17,265 bases of DNA from a bacterium (GTDB taxonomy: Bacteria > Electryoneota > RPQS01), in assembly GCA_028711875.1 (NCBI GenBank), contig JAQTRJ010000010.1, positions 1 to 17,265 on the forward strand, in the 5' to 3' direction. The translations under genes were made by a program, and so were the position numbers. Positions 12,809-17,265 of this stretch are shown here, one piece after another. Each line of letters opens with the position of its first letter. The first letter of the stretch is position 1. The notes under the pieces were generated by a model that did no database searches, was not told the DNA's origin, and was given only the letters and a program-made list of their open reading frames with translations.

Positions 12809-13870
12809 TCAGTAATCGTGAGGTTCTTCTTCTCCGTTCAGAATTCGATAAGCGCCCGCCGCCATCGCTTCCAGTTCGCGCTCGCCGGGATAAACGAGAA
12901 TCTCGCCGAGGAACGCGACGTATTCCGAGAGCGATGTTACGAGGCGCGGGGAATTCGCGAGTCCGCCGGTGAGCACGATGGCGTCGAGGCGTCCCTTCAG
13001 CGCGGCCGCGCACGCTCCGATCTCTTTCGCGGTTTGATAGATCATCGCGCGCAGAATCAGATCGGCTTCGGCGTCACCCTTCCCGATCCGCGCTTCCACC
13101 TCGCGCAGATCGTTCGTGCCGAGATAGCCCTTGAGTCCCGCGTTTTTCGAGAGCTCGGCTTTCAGTTCGGCGAGCGACGTCTTTCCCGACGCCTGCAAAT
13201 CCAAGAGTCCTTCGAGCGGCAGCGCGCCGGCGCGCTCGGGAGAAAACGGCCCCATGCCGAGCAGCGCATCGTTGACGTCAATGATTTTTCCGCCGATTAC
13301 CGCCGCGATGGAAATGCCGCCGCCGAGATGCGCGATGACGAACCGCGCATCGGCGATCCCTTTGCCGATTTTCTTGGCGGCGAGATGCGCGCACGAGCGA
13401 ATGTTCAGCGCGTGCGAGCGCGAGCGGCGCACGATGCCCGGAAAACCGGACACGCGCGCGACGTCGGCGAAGTCGTCCACGGTAATCGGATCCACCACGA
13501 AGGCGGGCACGTTCCATTCCTCTGCCAGAGTCCGAGCCAGCGGCGCGCCCTGATTCGAAGGATGTTTGGAATACTTTTCGGAGAGTAAATCCTCGATCAT
13601 CGCGTCGCCGATGCGATAGGTTCCGGCACGGAGCGGACGCAGCGGCCCGCCGCGTCCGACCACGGCGCGCGGCTTATAGTCAGAGATTGCCGGAGCGATC
13701 ATCTCGCGCAGGTGCTTCACGCGCAGCGGCAGAAGCTCGCGCATGGAAACGCGCGGTTCGCCTTCGTGCGTGACGTTTAGCTGAAGCAGGATTTTCCCGT
13801 CCGGCCCGACGAAGCCGATCTTGGTGGAGGTCGAGCCGGGATTAATGACGAAGATGCAGTCGGTGTTCAT
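12809..13870 (-). CDS. buk: Butyrate kinase
   Basis: Converts butyryl phosphate and ADP to butyrate and ATP; cytoplasmic, ASKHA (acetokinase) fold. 353 residues, normal length. Motifs: phosphate loop INPGSTSTK (9-17), GRGG (72-75), the butyrate-kinase signature VDPITVDDFADVARVSG with FPGIVRRSRSHALN (126-156), HLGGGIS (181-187), GPFSPERAG (207-215) and LTGGLA (300-305). The SHALN region and length favour butyrate over acetate kinase; branched short-chain acids such as isobutyrate are also possible. A longer frame to 13921 would add residues translated from a palindromic repeat, so the ATG at 13870, directly before the nucleotide-binding strand, is the start; its ribosome-binding site is weak. 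First gene of buk-ptb-ptb2, with tandem palindromes just upstream and no clear promoter. Confidence 0.92.
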   Translation of the reverse strand: MNTDCIFVINPGSTSTKIGFVGPDGKILLQLNVTHEGEPRVSMRELLPLRVKHLREMIAPAISDYKPRAVVGRGGPLRPLRAGTYRIGDAMIEDLLSEKYSKHPSNQGAPLARTLAEEWNVPAFVVDPITVDDFADVARVSGFPGIVRRSRSHALNIRSCAHLAAKKIGKGIADARFVIAHLGGGISIAAVIGGKIIDVNDALLGMGPFSPERAGALPLEGLLDLQASGKTSLAELKAELSKNAGLKGYLGTNDLREVEARIGKGDAEADLILRAMIYQTAKEIGACAAALKGRLDAIVLTGGLANSPRLVTSLSEYVAFLGEILVYPGERELEAMAAGAYRILNGEEEPHDY

Positions 13871-13899
13871 GTGGCGAAAACTCAAAGGTGATTTGCGCG

Positions 13900-13962
13900 G
13901 TCGGTTGCAAGCAACCGACACGGCGCGATACGTCTATGCGGTGTCGGCTGCTTGCAGCCGGC
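13900..13962. repeat. Two opposed GTCGGYTGC palindromes
   Basis: GTCGGTTGC-AA-GCAACCGAC (13900-13919) followed by an inverted copy with core CGGCTGC-TT-GCAGCCG (13945-13960). Both carry the side tail ACACSGC, pointing at each other. In the first copy a change on one arm is matched by the complementary change on the other (TTGC and GCAA in place of CTGC and GCAG), so the stem is kept. Confidence 0.8.
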
Positions 13963-14005
13963 CCGCCCCATTCCGGCCGCGCGAGGACGCACGGCTCGGC
14001 GAGAT

Positions 14006-14482
14006 TTATCGCGGAGCGGTTTGTTGTTCGAGCGAGCGCAGTTGCTTCATGATCTCGTTGCGAATTACATCGCTGTTGACGAGCAGTTCTTCGAGCGCGA
14101 GCTGCAAGCCCATCATAAGCAGCGTATCGCGGAGGCTGATCGCGCGTTCCATCTGCAGATCGAGCAGCGCCATCTGCTGCTGCATGACCGCCTCGCCAAT
14201 CAGCCGCCCGACTTCCTCTTCCACCTTTGGATCATTGAACTTGTGTTCGAGTTTGGTGATGAGTTCGCGAACGCGCGCTTCGGTGAGTTGATTGATGGAG
14301 TCGGCGCGCATCTGAAACACCAGCGCGCCCGGATCAATCACCAGACGGGGAGAAGCGGTATCAGTGGGCATGCCAAAGGTATCCGCCGCGGAGGATTTGC
14401 GTTCGACGATGATCTCCGCTCGCTGGGCGAATGAAGTCAGAGCGAGAAGCGCGCAGACGAAAAACGATAGGAAAGTTTTCAT
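14006..14482 (-). CDS. Small secreted helical protein of unknown function
   Basis: 158 residues. A signal peptide (MKTFLSFFVCALLALTSFA, cleavage before QRAE) sends it to the periplasm. After a short extended region it is almost wholly helical with heptad-like spacing (about 60-158: LTEARVRELITKLEHKFNDP, VGRLIGEAVMQQQMALLDLQ, LLMMGLQLALEELLV), so coiled-coil or helical-bundle packing is likely. Only one Cys, inside the signal peptide. The ATG overlaps the stop of the upstream transporter gene by four bases (ATGA), so I take it as coupled to it. A longer in-frame start inside the transporter gene is rejected because the signal peptide begins here. No family recognised. Confidence 0.7.
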   Translation of the reverse strand: MKTFLSFFVCALLALTSFAQRAEIIVERKSSAADTFGMPTDTASPRLVIDPGALVFQMRADSINQLTEARVRELITKLEHKFNDPKVEEEVGRLIGEAVMQQQMALLDLQMERAISLRDTLLMMGLQLALEELLVNSDVIRNEIMKQLRSLEQQTAPR

Positions 14483-15366
14483 GGAACGTGAGCCTGAGCT
14501 TCGGAAAGTGATGTGGACGTGAGCACCATGCCGGCGACGATGAAACTTGCGCCGACGAGCGTGGCTCCGGCGGGCGCGACACCGAGCAGGATCCACGAGG
14601 CGACGCCCGCGAACACGGGTTCAAACGCGTAGATGATCGCGGCGGCGGTGGCGGAGATGCGCGGCTGATAGCGAAGCTGCCCCCATAGACCGAACGCCGT
14701 TGCGAGCAACGCGGTCACGGCCAAAGCCCAGAGCAGCACGGGGGATAATTCCAATCGCGGAGCTTCGGTGGGAACGAGCAGCGCTCCGAGTGCCGCAACC
14801 ACCAGAATTTGCAGCCACGTCAGCTGAATTTCGCCGCCGCGCACCGCCCAACGCCCGACCAATACGACCTGCAGAGCGAAACTCACCGCGCAGAAGAGCG
14901 TCAGAATATCGCCGAGGTTCAATCCGCCGGTCTGAGGCTGGGCCATGATCGCCGTGCCAAGAAACGCGAGCAGCGCCGCCGCGAGTGATCGCAGCCCGAT
15001 CCGCGCGCGAAACAGCAGCCACGCGAACAGCGGAGTCATGGGAACCAGCGTGCCGGTCAGGAATCCCGAGCGAGCGGCGGTGGTGTGAGCGAGGCCGATG
15101 GTCTGGAACGCGTAGCCGCCGAAGAGGAACAGCCCCAGAGCCAGTCCCTTCCACGTGAGGTCGCGATTCAACCGGAAGGCGCGCGGCCAGACCAGAATCG
15201 GAAAAATCGCCGCGGCCAGAGTAAATCGAAGTGTGACAAAGACCAAGGGCGAGGCCGAGCGGAGGGCAGCCTGTACGAGCGGGAAGGTCAGCCCCCAAAC
15301 GGCGCTCAGCGCGAACAGGATCAGGCAGGCGGCAAGCACGTCCCAAGATAAGGAATTTTCCCACAA
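14479..15366 (-). CDS. EamA/DMT-superfamily transporter
   Basis: Inner-membrane exporter of the drug/metabolite transporter superfamily, with ten predicted helices in two EamA repeats. Diagnostic stretches: helix one LILFALSAVWGLTFPLVQAAL, LRFTLAAAIFPILVWP, the loop-helix FQTIGLAHTTAARSGFLTGT, PLFAWLLFRARIGLRS, and in the second repeat YQPRISATAAAIIYAFEPVFAGVASW. Substrate cannot be told. Start is uncertain: the open frame runs on to 15471, but that part is translated palindromic repeats. A TTG at 15366 gives MWENSLSWDVLAAC just before helix one, and a GTG at 15339 is the next option; neither has a clear ribosome-binding site. The downstream secreted protein overlaps its stop by four bases. 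Confidence 0.82.
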   Translation of the reverse strand: MWENSLSWDVLAACLILFALSAVWGLTFPLVQAALRSASPLVFVTLRFTLAAAIFPILVWPRAFRLNRDLTWKGLALGLFLFGGYAFQTIGLAHTTAARSGFLTGTLVPMTPLFAWLLFRARIGLRSLAAALLAFLGTAIMAQPQTGGLNLGDILTLFCAVSFALQVVLVGRWAVRGGEIQLTWLQILVVAALGALLVPTEAPRLELSPVLLWALAVTALLATAFGLWGQLRYQPRISATAAAIIYAFEPVFAGVASWILLGVAPAGATLVGASFIVAGMVLTSTSLSEAQAHVP

Positions 15367-15383
15367 GGCGCAACGACAATCGG

Positions 15384-15409
15384 GTCGGCTGCAAGCAGCC
15401 GACACCGCG
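15384..15409 (+). repeat. GTCGGCTGC palindrome, copy 4
   Basis: GTCGGCTGC-AA-GCAGCCGAC followed by ACCGCG, identical to the copy at 10908-10933. It lies directly upstream of the EamA gene start, so it may be part of its leader. Confidence 0.8.
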
Positions 15410-15419
15410 TATAGAAACA

Positions 15420-15489
15420 GTAGGGGCGGCCCTGTGTGGCCGCCCGCTTTCGGATTCGCCCCAACGGTCACGACATGTCGTGACCCTAC
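15420..15489. repeat. Composite GTAGGG...CCCTAC palindrome element
   Basis: Begins GTAGG, then hairpin GGGCGGCC-CTGTGT-GGCCGCCC (15424-15445), a link containing GATTCGCCCCAACGG (also seen at 4433), then the perfect 20-bp palindrome GGTCACGACATGTCGTGACC (15466-15485) and CCTAC. The right edge supplies the TAG stop of the T9SS cargo gene. It may double as that gene's terminator, though no T run follows. Confidence 0.75.
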
Positions 15490-17039
15490 TTCACCAGCAG
15501 AATCTTCTGCATCACGGCTTGTTCGCCTGCGTGCAACCTCAGGAAATACACGCCCGATGCCAGATCGGACGCATGAAGCGGAACGGAGTGTTCGCCCGCC
15601 TCCTGCGGATTCAGCTCGATCCGTTTGGCTTCGCGTCCGAGGATATCGTAGAGCGTGATTCGCACCGCTTCCGGCTGTGGCAGCGTGAAGCGAATATTTG
15701 TCGTGAGATTGAAGGGATTAGGGGCGACGGCAACCTGAATATCCCCTTGTGTGATCCCGCTGCTATCAACGCCCTGGGCGCGCAAAGGAACTTGGAAATA
15801 ATGAGTTCCGGCCGATACCGTTAGATATCCGAAAAACGAGCCGGTGCGAGTCGGCGTAAACCGAACCGGCACGATGAAATTCTTGCCCTGAAACGGTTCC
15901 ACACGCGGCGCGGTGAACGGATGGCTCGCATACACCGCCCCAAGAAAGCCTGAGTAGCGCAGCGTAATTCGTAATGTATCTTCCGCCGTGGTACCCACTG
16001 GCACATTGCCAAAGTTGATTTCGTCCGGTTCGCTCCAGGCCCGGTCTTCCACGATTGTGTCAAAATTCCACAAACGTTCGTCGTAGTGGAAATTCAGCAA
16101 GTATCCCGTGCCCCCGTTGTTCGTTCGATCCAAGCGTCCGGTGACCCGTTGAGCGAGGCTTCCATTGATCCAGACCACGCCGCGATGATCGGGTGAGCAG
16201 TCACAGACATAGCCGCTGTCCGGATCATTCTGATTCTCGAAGGTGAAACTCCCGCCCAGCGCCCACAGCGACGCGGTGATGACGACATTAGTGAGAGCAG
16301 GATTCGTTTGGCTACCACCAAGCCCAGCCGAGTTCTCGCGACCGTTGGCGGGAGTGTTGCGAATCTTGATATCGCCTTCCGAGACGAGAACGAGTAGATT
16401 GTTACTAGAGTACGGTACGGTTCCGGTGTTCTGATTTGCATCAGCATAGCGGAGATTGTCTTCAATCCCAATGTCGTGGGAACAACCGAGACAGACGCGC
16501 CCAGAAACGATTCCCTTGACACGGAGCGGCGCATCTACGAAAATGCAGGTGTTCGCCAAATGGCTGAGGACAATCATCCAGCTATCTGTACTGTCCATGA
16601 CGGTTCCCAATCGCCACCGCCACATCCTGCAGATACCGTCTCCGAATCGCACATAGTAATGATAGCCGGGTTCACCGTAGAAATGTCCCTGCTCGGCCGC
16701 GCGCTCGCGGAGTTCATCGGCGTGCTCAGGAATCAGAACGGGCGGAGCATTGAAGGCCGGCGGCACGCAGAAGTAGGGATCGTAGTTGGGACCCCGTACG
16801 AAGCTGTCCGCCGAGGTTGAAACGAGTTCGTAGAAAATCGGGTCCCAACCTATCCACGGAGCGTCGTTGGAATGAACGCGGCCGGACAGCGTGTCGCCAT
16901 GCCAGTGGGTCCAGTCTTCCCGACCGGGAAACCAGCAGTTTACTTCGTCCGCGAGCCAAGCGTACTCAAAGGAATACACCACACCGGTGACAACGGCGAG
17001 GAGGAGTGCAACGACTACTATCGAAAAAACGGATTTCAT
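15486..17039 (-). CDS. T9SS-exported surface protein with DUF4900-like region
   Basis: Predicted 517-residue cell-surface or secreted protein. Order: signal peptide 1-23 (MKSVFSIVVVALLLAVVTGVVYS); a DUF4900-like region of about 45-325 starting GDTLSGRVHSNDAPWIGWDP and including GIVSGRVCLG, DIGIEDNLRYAD, SEGDIKIRNTPANGRENSAG and YVCDCSPDHRGVVWINGS; a choice-of-anchor/HYDIN-like beta domain at about 340-430 (INFGNVPVGTTAEDTLRITL); and a C-terminal sorting domain from about 435 (VAPNPFNLTTNIRFTLP, LYDILGREAKRIEL, ASGVYFLRLHAGEQAVMQKI) ending LLVK. Similar layouts are common in FCB genomes; the molecular role is unknown. AGGAG eight or nine bases before the ATG is a good ribosome-binding site and touches the stop of the gene before it, 11 bases upstream. 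The stop lies in a GTAG repeat. Confidence 0.85.
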   Translation of the reverse strand: MKSVFSIVVVALLLAVVTGVVYSFEYAWLADEVNCWFPGREDWTHWHGDTLSGRVHSNDAPWIGWDPIFYELVSTSADSFVRGPNYDPYFCVPPAFNAPPVLIPEHADELRERAAEQGHFYGEPGYHYYVRFGDGICRMWRWRLGTVMDSTDSWMIVLSHLANTCIFVDAPLRVKGIVSGRVCLGCSHDIGIEDNLRYADANQNTGTVPYSSNNLLVLVSEGDIKIRNTPANGRENSAGLGGSQTNPALTNVVITASLWALGGSFTFENQNDPDSGYVCDCSPDHRGVVWINGSLAQRVTGRLDRTNNGGTGYLLNFHYDERLWNFDTIVEDRAWSEPDEINFGNVPVGTTAEDTLRITLRYSGFLGAVYASHPFTAPRVEPFQGKNFIVPVRFTPTRTGSFFGYLTVSAGTHYFQVPLRAQGVDSSGITQGDIQVAVAPNPFNLTTNIRFTLPQPEAVRITLYDILGREAKRIELNPQEAGEHSVPLHASDLASGVYFLRLHAGEQAVMQKILLVK

Positions 17040-17050
17040 CGCATCGTCTC

Positions 17051-17265
17051 CTATTTGATAAGGAGAATTTTCTGCATCACGACCTGTTCGCCTGCGTGCA
17101 ACCTCAGGAAATACACGCCCGATGCCAGATCGGACGCGTGAAGCGGAACGGAGTGTTCGCCCGCCTCCTGCGGATTCAGCTCGATCCGTTTGGCTTCGCG
17201 TCCGAGGATATCGTAGAGCGTGATTCGCACCGCTTCCGGCTGTGGCAGCGTGAAGCGAATATTTG
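17051..17265 (-). CDS. T9SS sorting domain of a second cargo protein (5' end outside window)
   Basis: The last 71 residues of a protein whose visible part is entirely a T9SS type A sorting domain, ending MQKILLIK and TAG. Within the shared stretch it differs from the neighbour's domain by one residue (Val for Ala before the MQK end); the final residues read LLIK instead of LLVK. It reads in the same direction and ends 11 bases before the next cargo gene, so the two are likely co-transcribed. The N-terminal function is not visible. Confidence 0.85.
   Translation of the reverse strand, partial: NIRFTLPQPEAVRITLYDILGREAKRIELNPQEAGEHSVPLHASDLASGVYFLRLHAGEQVVMQKILLIK
17070..17265 (-). repeat. 196-bp near-identical duplicate of 15505-15700
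   Basis: Aligned without gaps to 15505-15700, the two stretches differ at three positions only: two adjacent to the C-terminal codons and one synonymous change. The match runs to the window edge, so the full length is unknown. The two 3' ends diverge straight after it. Confidence 0.92.

Noticed and set aside
14621..15394. 257-codon minus-strand frame overlapping the EamA gene
   Set aside because: Arg-rich frame without membrane segments, displaced from the ten-helix EamA frame; considered as a frameshifted start but the EamA frame is continuous through helix one.

Overview
The window comes from a GC-rich bacterial chromosome, most likely an uncultured lineage of the FCB superphylum (Bacteroidetes-Fibrobacteres-Chlorobi relatives such as the KSB1, Zixibacteria or Calditrichota type candidate phyla). 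The basis is three C-terminal sorting domains of the type IX secretion system (T9SS, motifs YPNPFNP and APNPFN), a DUF4900-like cell-surface protein and an LVIVD-repeat secreted protein, beside ordinary GC-rich housekeeping genes. The phylum is an inference; there is no rRNA or tRNA here.

Layout. (1) 1-1295 (+): 3' part of an 8-oxoguanine deaminase-like amidohydrolase, closed by a strong terminator. (2) 1296-2913: repeat-rich DNA around one secreted protein of unknown function (-) that sits between two 48-bp direct repeats, then a dense string of short palindromes. (3) 2914-4212 (-): DUF1015 protein with a convincing sigma70-like promoter, back to back with a second promoter reading right. 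(4) 4409-8740 (+): an MgtE-N/CBS protein whose ribosome-binding site and first codons are tandemly duplicated, a DEAD-box helicase with DEGD in motif II, and an NRAMP-family transporter whose metal-site motifs resemble the NRMT (magnesium) branch. The first and third genes look like a magnesium sensing and uptake pair. (5) 8803-10651 (-): a secreted LVIVD protein cut off from its T9SS sorting domain by a stop codon and a frameshift, preceded by a 31-codon signal-peptide-like gene. (6) 11055-13870 (-): operon buk-ptb-ptb2, butyrate kinase, phosphotransbutyrylase and a divergent second phosphotransbutyrylase, which converts acyl-CoA to acid plus ATP. (7) 14006-15366 (-): an EamA/DMT transporter coupled to a small secreted protein. 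(8) 15486-17265 (-): two tandem T9SS cargo genes with nearly identical sorting-domain DNA.

The least expected layer is between genes. Nearly every spacer carries short palindromic repeats built to a few templates: GTAG plus hairpin; GTCGGCTGC-AA-GCAGCCGAC; and GTCAT-YCT...AGRAT-CWC. Two genes end with their TAG stop inside a GTAG repeat edge, and several long open frames begin inside repeats, which would mislead automatic start calling. No CRISPR array, transposase, phage gene or known riboswitch was seen. I do not see a clearly new defence or biosynthetic system; the strongest candidates for novelty are the repeat families, the duplicated start region of the CBS gene, and the divergent Ptb paralogue.
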